Positions 43,338 to 52,748 of a DNA stretch of 64,000 nt are shown here, in pieces. The stretch lies in contig DUBC01000052.1 in the NCBI GenBank assembly GCA_012960505.1, positions 1 to 64,000 on the forward strand. The letters are read 5' to 3'. The notes below the pieces were generated by a model. That model was given only the letters and a program-made list of their open reading frames with translations, had not been told where the DNA came from and did not search any database. This stretch comes from Verrucomicrobiales bacterium (GTDB lineage Bacteria > Verrucomicrobiota > Verrucomicrobiia > Verrucomicrobiales > DEV007). Position numbers and translations under genes: made by a program. Numbering within the stretch: position 1 is the stretch's first letter; the number at the start of each line of letters is the position of its first letter.

Positions 43338-44411
43338 ATGCTAGAACAAATTGAGTCTCATAAATATAGCGAACTAGAAGTGAACAAGTCACTTTCTGAT
43401 GAGGATAAGATAGAATTTTTACGCCAGATGGTGCGTATTCGACGCTTTGAAGAGGCATCCTTAAAGTACTATAATCTGGGAAAGATGGGTGGATTCTTGC
43501 ATCTATATATAGGTCAGGAATCAATCGCAGTTGGCACAGCATCCTTATGTGGTGACAATGATCATATGATCACAGCTTATCGCGATCATGGGCATGCGCT
43601 TGCTGTTGGGATGTCTATGAATGAATGCATGGCTGAGCTTTATGGAAAAAAAACAGGATGCTCAAAAGGAAAGGGAGGATCGATGCATTTTTTTGCACCT
43701 GATAAAAATTTTTGGGGCGGACATGGAATCGTCGCAGGCCAAACACCGCTTGGGCTGGGATTAGCATATGGACTCAAATATAACGGAGAGAAAGGAGCTG
43801 CCCTTTGTTTCTTGGGAGATGGCGCGGTCAACCAAGGCTCTTTCCATGAATCTCTTAACTTGGCTCAGTTGTGGGAGTTACCGGTAATCTATATCATTGA
43901 AAACAATGGATATTCGATGGGAACTAGCCAACAGCGTTCGTCCGCTTTTAATAACTGTCTAGCAGGAAGAGGAGACGCATACGGAATAGAATGGGATGTT
44001 GGCAAAGGGAACGATATTTATGAGGTCAGAGCCAAAACTAAAGAAGCGATGGACAGGGCACACAACGACTCACAGCCCACAATATTAGAATTTGATACTT
44101 GTCGATACCAGGGACATTCGGTAGCAGATGCTAATGCCAAAAAGTACCGCTCCCCAGAGGATATAGACTATTACAAAGAAAATTATGACCCAATTAGCGT
44201 TTGGAAAAAACGTCTTTTTAAGGAGAGCGTCATTGATGAAAACGGCTATAAAGAACTAGATGATGCAGCAAAGAGCGAAGCTAAGGAATCAGCAACTTTT
44301 GCTGAAGAAAGTGATTTTCCTGATCTTTCAGAAATAACGGATGATGTTTATTATGAGGTGGATAATCAAACAGAATCAGGAAAACAGGGAAAATATTTTT
44401 TTCATGATTAA
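43338..44411 (+). CDS. pdhA: Pyruvate dehydrogenase E1 component, alpha subunit
   Basis: This 357-aa protein is the thiamine-diphosphate-binding half of E1, which decarboxylates pyruvate and acetylates the lipoyl group of E2. The TPP motif GDGAVNQGSFHESLNLA...ENN is present, as are GGFLHLYIGQESIAVG and HGIVAGQTPLGLG. I start at ATG 43338 (MLEQIESHKY) rather than the TTG 9 nt upstream. It is directly followed by pdhB and pdhC. Confidence 0.93.
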   Translation: MLEQIESHKYSELEVNKSLSDEDKIEFLRQMVRIRRFEEASLKYYNLGKMGGFLHLYIGQESIAVGTASLCGDNDHMITAYRDHGHALAVGMSMNECMAELYGKKTGCSKGKGGSMHFFAPDKNFWGGHGIVAGQTPLGLGLAYGLKYNGEKGAALCFLGDGAVNQGSFHESLNLAQLWELPVIYIIENNGYSMGTSQQRSSAFNNCLAGRGDAYGIEWDVGKGNDIYEVRAKTKEAMDRAHNDSQPTILEFDTCRYQGHSVADANAKKYRSPEDIDYYKENYDPISVWKKRLFKESVIDENGYKELDDAAKSEAKESATFAEESDFPDLSEITDDVYYEVDNQTESGKQGKYFFHD

Positions 44412-44456
44412 AATCCATTTTGCTCGATAGCAAATTAGATTAAAGAAACTAATAAT

Positions 44457-45440
44457 ATGGCTTTAACATTATACCGCCAAGCACTTAACAGGGCACTTGA
44501 TGAAGAGCTAGCCAATGACGAACAGGTTGTCATTATTGGTGAAGAAGTGGCAGAATATAACGGTGCTTATAAAGTTACTGATGGATTATGGAAAAAATGG
44601 GGGGATAAGAGAGTAGTTGATACACCCATATCAGAAGCGGGATTTATAGGCATGGGAATAGGAGCTTCCATGTTGGGAGTTCGACCCGTCATGGAACTAA
44701 TGTTTTTTAGTTTTGCATACGTTGCTTTGGATCAAATGATTAATAACGCTGCGTGCATTCGATACATGTCCGGTGGTTCAATAAATTGTCCAATTGTTGT
44801 TAGAGGCCCTTCAAATGGTGGCACGAGTGTTGGCGCGACACATTCACACACGCCCGAAAACCTGTTTGCCAATGTGCCCGGGCTTAAGGTTGTAGCTCCA
44901 GCAACAGCCCATGATGCGTATGGTCTAATGAAATCAGCGATTCGGGACAATGATCCGGTCTATGTAATGGAAAACACATTGCTTTATGGAGACTCTGCCG
45001 CCGCTTCGGATTTGTCAGATGAAGAGTTCACTGTACCGATTGGCTCTGCAGAGGTTAAGAAAGAGGGAACGGATGTTAGCTTAATTGCTCATGGCCGTTC
45101 AGTCATTGTTGCTCTTGAGGCAGCAAAACAATTAGGTGAGGAGAAAGGCATTAATGCAGAGGTAGTTGATTTGCGTTCGATTAGACCTCTCGATGAAGAA
45201 ACAATTTTAAAGTCTGTGGAAAAAACCAACCGCGCTGTATTAATTGACGAAAATAAACCATTTTGTGGAGTCAGTTCACAAATTGCGGCCACTATTCAGG
45301 AAAAGGCATTTGATAGTTTAGATGCTCCCGTTTTAAGAGTTACCTCAATCGATGCTCCAGCAATTTACAGCCCACCTCTCGAGAAAGAACAAATTCCAAA
45401 TGTTAGCCGAGTAGTTGATATGGTTCAGAAGCTCGGCTAA
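44457..45440 (+). CDS. pdhB: Pyruvate dehydrogenase E1 component, beta subunit
   Basis: This 327-aa protein is the beta subunit of the heterotetrameric E1. Typical sequences are IIGEEVAEYNGAYKVTDGL, VVDTPISEAGFIGMGIGASM and the C-terminal transketolase-like GVSSQIAATIQE. It forms part of the active site with PdhA. It lies 45 bp after pdhA and 29 bp before pdhC, so the three genes are one operon. Confidence 0.94.
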   Translation: MALTLYRQALNRALDEELANDEQVVIIGEEVAEYNGAYKVTDGLWKKWGDKRVVDTPISEAGFIGMGIGASMLGVRPVMELMFFSFAYVALDQMINNAACIRYMSGGSINCPIVVRGPSNGGTSVGATHSHTPENLFANVPGLKVVAPATAHDAYGLMKSAIRDNDPVYVMENTLLYGDSAAASDLSDEEFTVPIGSAEVKKEGTDVSLIAHGRSVIVALEAAKQLGEEKGINAEVVDLRSIRPLDEETILKSVEKTNRAVLIDENKPFCGVSSQIAATIQEKAFDSLDAPVLRVTSIDAPAIYSPPLEKEQIPNVSRVVDMVQKLG

Positions 45441-45469
45441 AACTTCAAAGAATACCAAAAGACAATAAC

Positions 45470-46717
45470 ATGCCCGATTTTGTTCAAATGCCTCAACTGA
45501 GTGATACAATGAAGGAAGGCACTGTTGTTAAATGGCTGGTCAAGGTTGGCGACAAAGTCGATGTGTCTGATCCCTTAGCCGAAATAGAGACAGATAAAGC
45601 AACGATGGAAATGGTTGCTTTTGATGAAGGAATAGTTGGTGCTATTTACATAGAGGAAGGAACCACAGCACCACTGGGTGAAGTTTTAGCTGTGATTGTA
45701 GAGGAAGGTGAAGAGGTTCCTGATAAACCGGCCGCCATTGCGACATCAGAATCTGAGCCCGAAAAACCAGAAGAGCCCAAAGAGAATCAAGATCAGAACG
45801 CTACAATCAAATCTGAAGAAGAGAAACCTGAGCCCGCGGTAAGCGATGAGAGAATTAAAGCTTCTCCCTTGGCAAAAAAAATAGCCAGCTCTAAAGGCAT
45901 TAATTTATCTGAAGTGAAAGGTACGGGACCAGGTGGTAGAATTGTAAAAAAAGATTTAGAAAATCATAAAGTCCCAGGAAGCCCCACAGCCGTATCGATC
46001 CCTAAAAGATCACAACCTTTAACAAGTGAAGATCAAAGAATTCCTCTTACGGGAATGCGCAATATTATTGCCCAACGATTGCTCGAATCTAAGACGCAGA
46101 TTCCACATTTTTATCTTAACGTTGAATTTGATGCCGCTCCCCTAATGAATCTTAGAAAGCAGGCAAATTCCGCTGCAGAAGAAGGTGATAATAAATTTAC
46201 AGTAAATGATTTTATTCTTAAAGCGGTGGCAAATGCCGCGGCCTCTGTGCCTGAAGTTAATTCCTCCTTTGATGGAGACGCTATTATTCAGTATGGATCC
46301 GTTAATCTTTCTGTGGCGATTGCTGTGGAAGATGGATTAGTCACACCCGTAATACGTGATGCTCAACAAAAGAGTCTTCTCGAGATTAGCTTGGCAGTAA
46401 AAGATTTAGCTGAGAGGGCACGCGCTAAAAAACTCTCCCCTGATGAATTTGCTGGAGGAACCATAACAGTTTCTAACTTAGGCGCTTATGGAATCGATAG
46501 CTTTGATGCCATCATTAATCCTCCCCAAGCTGCGATCCTTTCTATTGGTAGTATCAAGAGCATGCCGGCAGTTGATGAAGAAGGGAACCTCGTAGCTGGT
46601 CTGCGGATGAAAGTCGGCATGAGCTGCGATCATCGAGTGGTTGATGGTGCGGTAGGCGCAAAGTATCTCACAGAGCTCAAAAGACGCATCGAAAATCCGG
46701 CCAGTATGCTAATTTAG
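45470..46717 (+). CDS. pdhC: Pyruvate dehydrogenase E2: dihydrolipoamide acetyltransferase
   Basis: This 415-aa E2 has one lipoyl domain (lipoyl-Lys K43 in EIETDKATMEM), a Pro/Glu-rich linker and a peripheral subunit-binding domain (ASPLAKKIASSKGINLSEVK, ~130-165). The catalytic acetyltransferase domain ends with DHRVVDGA (catalytic H388, D392). It transfers the acetyl group from lipoamide to CoA. No E3 (lpd) gene follows; the next gene is recG on the other strand. Confidence 0.94.
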   Translation: MPDFVQMPQLSDTMKEGTVVKWLVKVGDKVDVSDPLAEIETDKATMEMVAFDEGIVGAIYIEEGTTAPLGEVLAVIVEEGEEVPDKPAAIATSESEPEKPEEPKENQDQNATIKSEEEKPEPAVSDERIKASPLAKKIASSKGINLSEVKGTGPGGRIVKKDLENHKVPGSPTAVSIPKRSQPLTSEDQRIPLTGMRNIIAQRLLESKTQIPHFYLNVEFDAAPLMNLRKQANSAAEEGDNKFTVNDFILKAVANAAASVPEVNSSFDGDAIIQYGSVNLSVAIAVEDGLVTPVIRDAQQKSLLEISLAVKDLAERARAKKLSPDEFAGGTITVSNLGAYGIDSFDAIINPPQAAILSIGSIKSMPAVDEEGNLVAGLRMKVGMSCDHRVVDGAVGAKYLTELKRRIENPASMLI

Positions 46718-46854
46718 GATTAGCCCATTAGTGATTATCCAAATTGGATTAAAGAGACCGAAGGAAATTTAGAACCAAAGAACGCTCTTTCTTAGAAAGT
46801 CTTGAATATGTTTTTTTGGCAGAAAGGCCCTCTCCACCATAAACCAAAAACTCG

Positions 46855-48915
46855 CTAAGCGACAACCCCATCATTATCATCATCGAGCATAATCAGAGTC
46901 CTCAAATGAAGATTTTCAGGGTTTTCTATATTAGGATCTAACTTGATTAATGCAGAAGAAAGGGACCGAGATTGTTTTACCAGTTCCGTTTCTGTGATCA
47001 GATCACCGAGCTTGAGTCTATCAATACCGCTCTGTGCCTTGCCGAGCAATTCTCCTGGTCCTCGGAGTTTAAGATCTGTTTCAGCGATGACAAACCCGTC
47101 TGAGCTTTCTTCGAGGGCCTTGAGTTTTTGTTTTGAATCGTCAGTTACTTTATCGGTCATGAGGACACAATAACTGTTGTGCTTTCCTCTTCCGATCCTT
47201 CCCCTGAGTTGATGGAGTTGTGCCAACCCAAATCTTTCAGCATCAAAGACATACATAATTGTAGCATTAGGAACATCAACACCCACTTCTATCACGGTAG
47301 TGGAAATGAGAACATGGATAGCGCCGCTTCTAAAACGATCCATGATAGAATCTTTTTCATCAGGAGCAATCCTGCCATGTAATAGTTCACACTTGAAAGG
47401 TGATAAGTTTTCTGACCACTTTTGAAATTCACCTTCGACAGAGCCAACCTTAATTTTTTCTGAATCTTCTATCAGAGGATAAACGATATAGGCTTGTCGC
47501 CCTTCACCGAGTTTAGTTTTGAGGAACTTCACTGAATCGGAGAGGTGCTTCTTTGATTGCCGGACATATGTATTAATTTTGCCCCGCCCAGGTGGCAGTT
47601 CATCTATTACAGAAACATCCAAATCGCCGTACACAGTGAGTGTTAAGGTGCGGGGAATTGGGGTAGCCGTCATTACAAGGACATCAGGACAGGATCCCTT
47701 ATTAATTAATTTTTGTCTCTGACTCACACCAAATTTATGCTGTTCATCAATGACTACAAGACCGAGGTTTTCACTATTTGATGAATCATACAAAAGGGCA
47801 TGCGTGCCGACAATAACACCGGGCGAATTTTGTTCAAAAAGAGGCAAATCAGAGCCTGTTTTCTTTTTTGCAGTACATAAACCAACATTAATTCCAAGCG
47901 GTTCCAACCATTGGGAAAGCACAGCATGATGTTGTTCGGCCAATATTTGGGTTGGAGCCATGAGCGCGGCCTCAGAACCTGCTTCTACGGCGAGCAAAAT
48001 AGCACAAACTGCTACAAGAGTTTTTCCGGATCCAACGTCTCCCTGGAGGAGTCTGTTCATTGGTTTTGTTGAAGCAAGATCAGAGCGTATTTCATCCACG
48101 CAACGAGACTGTGCAGCAGTCATCTCAAAGGGCAGTGAGGAAAGCAAATTTGATAGCAATTTTCCAGGGCCACAATTTGCGGATCCGGGCAACGCATTAT
48201 GTTGTGCTTTTCTGTAAGCAACATTGAGCTGCAAAATAAAAAATTCCTCGCAAGCTAATGCGCGCCTTGCTTCAGCCAGCTCATTATCTGAGGCCGGGAA
48301 GTGAATGGCACCAAGAGCTTTAATCCTTGGCATTTCTACAAAGTCATTGGGAGGTAATATTTCTGGAAAACCGTTCCCTTCTATATTTTCAACAATGTTG
48401 AAAAGAGCTTCACGCAAGGGCCTTTGGCTTATACCGCTTGAGAGTGGATATATAGGCGTAATACGTTCAAGATGAATGCCCGAGTTTGTGTTGTTGGTTT
48501 CAACAATTTCAAATTCCGGATGATCAATTATTAGCCGTTTCCCGCTTTTTTTAACCTTTCCGTACACTATAATTTTCTGACCTACCATGATTATCTTGTG
48601 AATGAAAACCATGTTAAACCAACGCAATGTAATTTGGTTTAACCCTGCCCCCTCTGAGTCACTTATTAGAGCTTCAAAAAATCGGCGCCTTCCATAGAAC
48701 TTTCTTGAAGAATCAATTACCTCACCCTTAAAACATATTGGAGACTCAGTAGCCTCATGAGGAAATTCATCGAACCGTTCACGGTTTTCGTATCTCTTTG
48801 GATAATGTGAAAGCAGATCATTTACTTTCGTATATCCAATCTTTGTAAGATTCTTAAGAAGCTTTTTATCCAGTGAAGCTATTTCAGCGATAGGAGTTTC
48901 TGCGGTGAAAGACAT
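46855..48915 (-). CDS. recG: ATP-dependent DNA helicase RecG
   Basis: This 686-aa branch-migration helicase rescues stalled forks. It has an N-terminal wedge/OB domain, then helicase motifs: Walker A LLQGDVGSGKTLVAVCA, the RecG-type box VIDEQHKFGVSQR, MTATPIPRTL, and C-terminal TTVIEVGVDVPNA and HQLRGRIGRG. Length is normal. It begins 8 bp after the recJ stop, forming a recJ-recG recombination/repair pair. Confidence 0.96.
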   Translation of the reverse strand: MSFTAETPIAEIASLDKKLLKNLTKIGYTKVNDLLSHYPKRYENRERFDEFPHEATESPICFKGEVIDSSRKFYGRRRFFEALISDSEGAGLNQITLRWFNMVFIHKIIMVGQKIIVYGKVKKSGKRLIIDHPEFEIVETNNTNSGIHLERITPIYPLSSGISQRPLREALFNIVENIEGNGFPEILPPNDFVEMPRIKALGAIHFPASDNELAEARRALACEEFFILQLNVAYRKAQHNALPGSANCGPGKLLSNLLSSLPFEMTAAQSRCVDEIRSDLASTKPMNRLLQGDVGSGKTLVAVCAILLAVEAGSEAALMAPTQILAEQHHAVLSQWLEPLGINVGLCTAKKKTGSDLPLFEQNSPGVIVGTHALLYDSSNSENLGLVVIDEQHKFGVSQRQKLINKGSCPDVLVMTATPIPRTLTLTVYGDLDVSVIDELPPGRGKINTYVRQSKKHLSDSVKFLKTKLGEGRQAYIVYPLIEDSEKIKVGSVEGEFQKWSENLSPFKCELLHGRIAPDEKDSIMDRFRSGAIHVLISTTVIEVGVDVPNATIMYVFDAERFGLAQLHQLRGRIGRGKHNSYCVLMTDKVTDDSKQKLKALEESSDGFVIAETDLKLRGPGELLGKAQSGIDRLKLGDLITETELVKQSRSLSSALIKLDPNIENPENLHLRTLIMLDDDNDGVVA

Positions 48916-48923
48916 GCAGTGGT

Positions 48924-50645
48924 TTAACTAATGGTCGAACGAATGGCTTTAATATTCATTTGTATACTGATCTTTCCTCTGAAATCATTTCGCAGAATCG
49001 TGAAAGCAATATCCCAGGGAGGTTTAGGAAGATCATAGTCAGTTCCATTGAAATAAATAGCATCACAAATAGATTCACGTTGACGCAAAGTTATTCTAAT
49101 ATGTTTCTCCTTAAGAATTCTTGGCTCGGAGGTTGGAGTGACTCCGCGGCAGAATAGTAAAGGTTCAGGATTTTCGCACCCGAAGGGTTCAAGTTTTATG
49201 TAATGATCGAGTAAATCCAGATGTAATTCACTAAGGGGACATTCGGCGTCTAACCTCAGTTTTGGGGCAAGGCAATCCTGATCACTATTTGAAGAAACAT
49301 GAGCACAAAGATGATCATGGAATGCCTTTATTTGATCCTCATGAATTGAAATTCCTGCAGCCATTTGATGACCACCACCAGATAATAGGAATTGACGACC
49401 ACTATTGATGACATCTATTAATGAAATTCCTTCAATGCTTCTGCCGCTCCCCTTTCCAATACCATCCTCATCAATAGCAACGACAAATACAGGGCGATGA
49501 ATTTTTTTCGAAATGCGAGATGCTACGATACCAACGACACCAGGGTGCCATTCTTGTTTTCCTAGGACGAGCCCCATATTATTTGTTCCGAACTGACCAC
49601 TATCAATCATTTCAAAGGCTTCTGCAGTGGTCCTCCGTTCCAGATCTTGTCTTTGACGATTTCGTTCCTCCAATTCGTCAGCCATTCTCATAGCTTTAGC
49701 CGAATCAACGCACAGGAGTAATTCAAGAGCCTTTTCTGCAGTATCGATTCTTCCTGCCGCATTTAAGCGTGGTCCGATACGGAAACCAATGTCCATTGCA
49801 CTGTAAGGGGGACGAATATTAGCTAATTCGATGAGTGCAGCAAGTCCAGCATTTTTGGTTCTACCCAGTTCAACTAATCCACGCTTTACCAAGGCACGGT
49901 TTTCATCAGTTAATGGGACCAGATCTGATACCGTTCCGACAGCAACCAGATCAAGAAATTCTCGCAAATCAAATTCCTCTAATGGCCGGCGCTTCAAGAG
50001 AGCGTGGGCAAGTTTAAATACAATACCAACACTACAAAGATAATCATAACTGTAGTCTGAAAGATCCCTCGTGGCCTTAGGATTGACCAGAGCACAACAG
50101 TCAGGCACGCCTAAGGGCGAAGCTTCATGATGATCTAAAATAACAGTTTCAACATTCTTTTCATTGAGCCACGAAATTTCTTCATTTGATGTTGTTCCGC
50201 AGTCGACAGCTATAATTAAAGACGGTGAACATTCATCCAAACAACGAGTCAATGCATTTACAGAAAGCCCATATCCTTCTTTGATTCTATGAGGCAAGAA
50301 AGGTATCGACTCGTTCCCATATGCCAAAAGAATTTTTTTGAGCAGTGTTAATGAAGTGACGCCATCAACATCATAATCCCCGTAAATGACAATGGACTCT
50401 TTTTTGTCTATTGCCTGAAGGACACGATCAACAGCCGCATGCATGTTCGGTATCTCAAAGGGGTCACTGAGCGTATTAAGTTTTGGATTCAAATATGCAT
50501 GGCTATCAGTGATGGAATTAATGCCACGGACATTCAAAATGGCCTTGATGACAGAGGGCATGTCATTATTTGGAATACCAGTATTATTAGAATCCGGAAG
50601 GATCCACTTACGAGCATCAAGTTTATCCGTGTTCTGTTGTGACAC
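48924..50645 (-). CDS. recJ: Single-stranded-DNA-specific exonuclease RecJ
   Basis: This 573-aa DHH-family 5'-3' exonuclease acts in recombination and mismatch repair. The DHH phosphoesterase motifs IVIYGDYDVDGVTSLTLL, IAVDCGTTS and VILDHHEAS (DHH) are present. The DHHA1 domain carries GGGHQMAAGISI, and an OB-like C-terminal domain follows. The start is GTG at 50645. recG follows after 8 bp; the thioredoxin-like gene precedes it by 22 bp. Confidence 0.95.
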   Translation of the reverse strand: MSQQNTDKLDARKWILPDSNNTGIPNNDMPSVIKAILNVRGINSITDSHAYLNPKLNTLSDPFEIPNMHAAVDRVLQAIDKKESIVIYGDYDVDGVTSLTLLKKILLAYGNESIPFLPHRIKEGYGLSVNALTRCLDECSPSLIIAVDCGTTSNEEISWLNEKNVETVILDHHEASPLGVPDCCALVNPKATRDLSDYSYDYLCSVGIVFKLAHALLKRRPLEEFDLREFLDLVAVGTVSDLVPLTDENRALVKRGLVELGRTKNAGLAALIELANIRPPYSAMDIGFRIGPRLNAAGRIDTAEKALELLLCVDSAKAMRMADELEERNRQRQDLERRTTAEAFEMIDSGQFGTNNMGLVLGKQEWHPGVVGIVASRISKKIHRPVFVVAIDEDGIGKGSGRSIEGISLIDVINSGRQFLLSGGGHQMAAGISIHEDQIKAFHDHLCAHVSSNSDQDCLAPKLRLDAECPLSELHLDLLDHYIKLEPFGCENPEPLLFCRGVTPTSEPRILKEKHIRITLRQRESICDAIYFNGTDYDLPKPPWDIAFTILRNDFRGKISIQMNIKAIRSTIS

Positions 50646-50667
50646 TTAGCGTTTTAGCTTTGAGAAG

Positions 50668-51246
50668 TTAATTCTTGGGCTTGTTTTCTTTAGAACCTAT
50701 TAGCTTTTGAAATTCTTGGAGAGGCGAATCAGGACCAATATATTGTGTGCCCCCTTTATAACTCTGCGCCAAGATTAAGCCCCGACTATCGAGCACAGCC
50801 AAGCTAGGCACGCCCCGCCCTGATACTTCTTTGAGAAACCTTAAGTTTGTCAAATCTTCAAATCGGATAGCAGGCCAAGGCATTTTTTGTTCTACCATGT
50901 AATCGAGCATTTCCTTTTCCGAATCATCGAGGCTCACAAAAATAACTTCGAAATTTGCGGCTTCCTTTTTTGCTTTGGTGTAAAACTTAATTAACTCAGG
51001 AGTGAATTTAAGGCAATTCGGACTCCAATTCGCAGAATAGTAAAAAAGGAAATGATCAATGGCTTTCTCAGGGTCGAGCGCATGGCGTTGGAAAGAACCT
51101 TGATTAACGGAAACAAGCTTACCCGCAAGTTCTTTAGCGATGATCACGGCCTCAGATATCTTTGGATTCTTCTTTTCAGTCTGCGCGATAGAATTTCCGA
51201 TCAATGCTAGCAGAATGATAATGGTGTTTGTTACCGTCTTATTCAT
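50668..51246 (-). CDS. Secreted thioredoxin/TlpA-like protein with SxxC active site
   Basis: This 192-aa protein has a signal peptide (~1-21) and a tryparedoxin/TlpA-like fold. The expected WCxxC is W74-S75-P-N-C78: the N-terminal, nucleophilic Cys is Ser. Fold landmarks remain (FLFYYSANWSPNCLKFTPEL, VIFVSLDDSEKEM, GRGVPSLAVLD with the cis-proline). Without the first Cys it should not act as a dithiol oxidoreductase. It could bind thiols, act as a monothiol partner or have another role. It probably belongs to a permease-thioredoxin-recJ-recG transcript. Confidence 0.85.
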   Translation of the reverse strand: MNKTVTNTIIILLALIGNSIAQTEKKNPKISEAVIIAKELAGKLVSVNQGSFQRHALDPEKAIDHFLFYYSANWSPNCLKFTPELIKFYTKAKKEAANFEVIFVSLDDSEKEMLDYMVEQKMPWPAIRFEDLTNLRFLKEVSGRGVPSLAVLDSRGLILAQSYKGGTQYIGPDSPLQEFQKLIGSKENKPKN

Positions 51247-51286
51247 ATGTAGAAACTTTGATTATATTTAAATTAATTTTAGAGGT

Positions 51287-52639
51287 CTAACCTTTTTCGT
51301 TCTCTGGCTGCTGATATGAATTACGGACAAGAAAATAAAAAATAATGCCGATAAAGACTGTTCCTAGACCCCACAACGATTCTATGGGTCGGTTTTCTAT
51401 CAACCGCCATTCCACATAAAAGGCCATGCATAAAAATAAAATTGGAGTCAGCGGGTAGCCGAGACAGCGATAGGGCCGATCCATGTTAGGTTGCTTAAGT
51501 CTTAACCATATGACCCCGGCAACTGCGGCAGAAAGTGACAGGTTCAATACAAATTCCAAGTAGACGATGATTTGATCAGGATCGACGCTCAAAAGCATAA
51601 CGAACGCGATGCAGGACTGAAATAGCACTGAATTTACAGGAATTTTGCTCTTATTGGTCTTGGCAAAGAAACGCAATTTGCCATAATCTTGACCGATCAT
51701 TTGCGTTACACGGGGTCCGGCCCAAGTCATTGCGCTGACAGCAGAAATTAATCCGAACGCGATGAGTCCGCCGATGAGGTTCCCGCCTGACTGACCGAAA
51801 ATGTACCTTGCCGCAATGAGTCCGATTTCTTCCTTACCAACCATCTCGCTTTTCGGCGTACTGACGATAAATGCAATATTGATAAGCAAGTAAAGAAGCA
51901 GAACTGAAATGGTACCGATAAGCAATGCTCTGGGTATGTTCTTGGAAGGATTTTTGATCTCACCTGCTACGTAAGTTGCCGCGTTCCAGCCAGCAAATGC
52001 ATAATTTACGTAGAACAAGGCAACCGCGAAACCAGAGCTCATAATAATATCTTTTTCTACGTCAAAAGGACCAGGAGAAAAGTCCCAGGAGCCCGCATCG
52101 CCCATTGTAATTCCACACACTGCAAGCAAAAGTACTAAGCCAAATTTGAGAGCTGTCATAATGATCTGGAATGTACCTCCCACTTTTAGTTTGAGGAGAT
52201 GCACTGAGGTCACTGTGACAAGCATTATGACGGCAGGAATTTTTCCTGATTCATCACCGATTCCTGTCGACTGCACAAAGTAAGTTCCAAAAATCCCACA
52301 GGCGGCAGCGATGGGTGCCGCGAACCCAACAGTCACTGAAATCCAGCCCGCCAGAAAACCAGCACTTGGATGATAAACTGATGAAAGGAGATGATATTCT
52401 CCTCCACAGCGTGGCTTGCTTGCTACTAGCTCCCCATAGCATAGGGCTCCGCAAATGGCATAGATTCCACCGATGACCCAAAGAAGCAGAATAGAAAAAT
52501 TGCTTGAGATATCGGTGAGTTGATAACCTAGGCTAGTGAAGACCCCGATCCCAACCATGTTTCCGATCACAATGGCCGCAGCGGCAGGCCAGCCTGGAGC
52601 CTGCTCTGAAACTGTTTCATTTGGAATGGTATTTGCCAT
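51287..52639 (-). CDS. APC-superfamily amino acid permease
   Basis: This 450-aa protein has 12 predicted TM helices. The first helix shows the APC signature AAAIVIGNMVGIGVFTSLGY, and a further family block is CYGELVASKPRCGGEYHLLS. YVNYAFAGWNAATYVAGE covers TM6-7. It likely imports an amino acid or amine across the inner membrane; the substrate cannot be assigned. It ends 40 bp before the thioredoxin-like gene on the same strand. Confidence 0.9.
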   Translation of the reverse strand: MANTIPNETVSEQAPGWPAAAAIVIGNMVGIGVFTSLGYQLTDISSNFSILLLWVIGGIYAICGALCYGELVASKPRCGGEYHLLSSVYHPSAGFLAGWISVTVGFAAPIAAACGIFGTYFVQSTGIGDESGKIPAVIMLVTVTSVHLLKLKVGGTFQIIMTALKFGLVLLLAVCGITMGDAGSWDFSPGPFDVEKDIIMSSGFAVALFYVNYAFAGWNAATYVAGEIKNPSKNIPRALLIGTISVLLLYLLINIAFIVSTPKSEMVGKEEIGLIAARYIFGQSGGNLIGGLIAFGLISAVSAMTWAGPRVTQMIGQDYGKLRFFAKTNKSKIPVNSVLFQSCIAFVMLLSVDPDQIIVYLEFVLNLSLSAAVAGVIWLRLKQPNMDRPYRCLGYPLTPILFLCMAFYVEWRLIENRPIESLWGLGTVFIGIIFYFLVRNSYQQPENEKG

Positions 52640-52748
52640 ATTTGCTGGTCCGCGAATCTAAACTAGTACTGAGAGTGCAACGAAGTCTTTACCAAAAGTT
52701 ATGTGGATTACTCTCGCATCATTGATTTAAAGAGCCTTATCTTAGGGT

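Noticed and set aside
52700-52712. DnaA-box-like TGTGGATTA near 52.7 kb
   Set aside because: Isolated, imperfect match without supporting elements.
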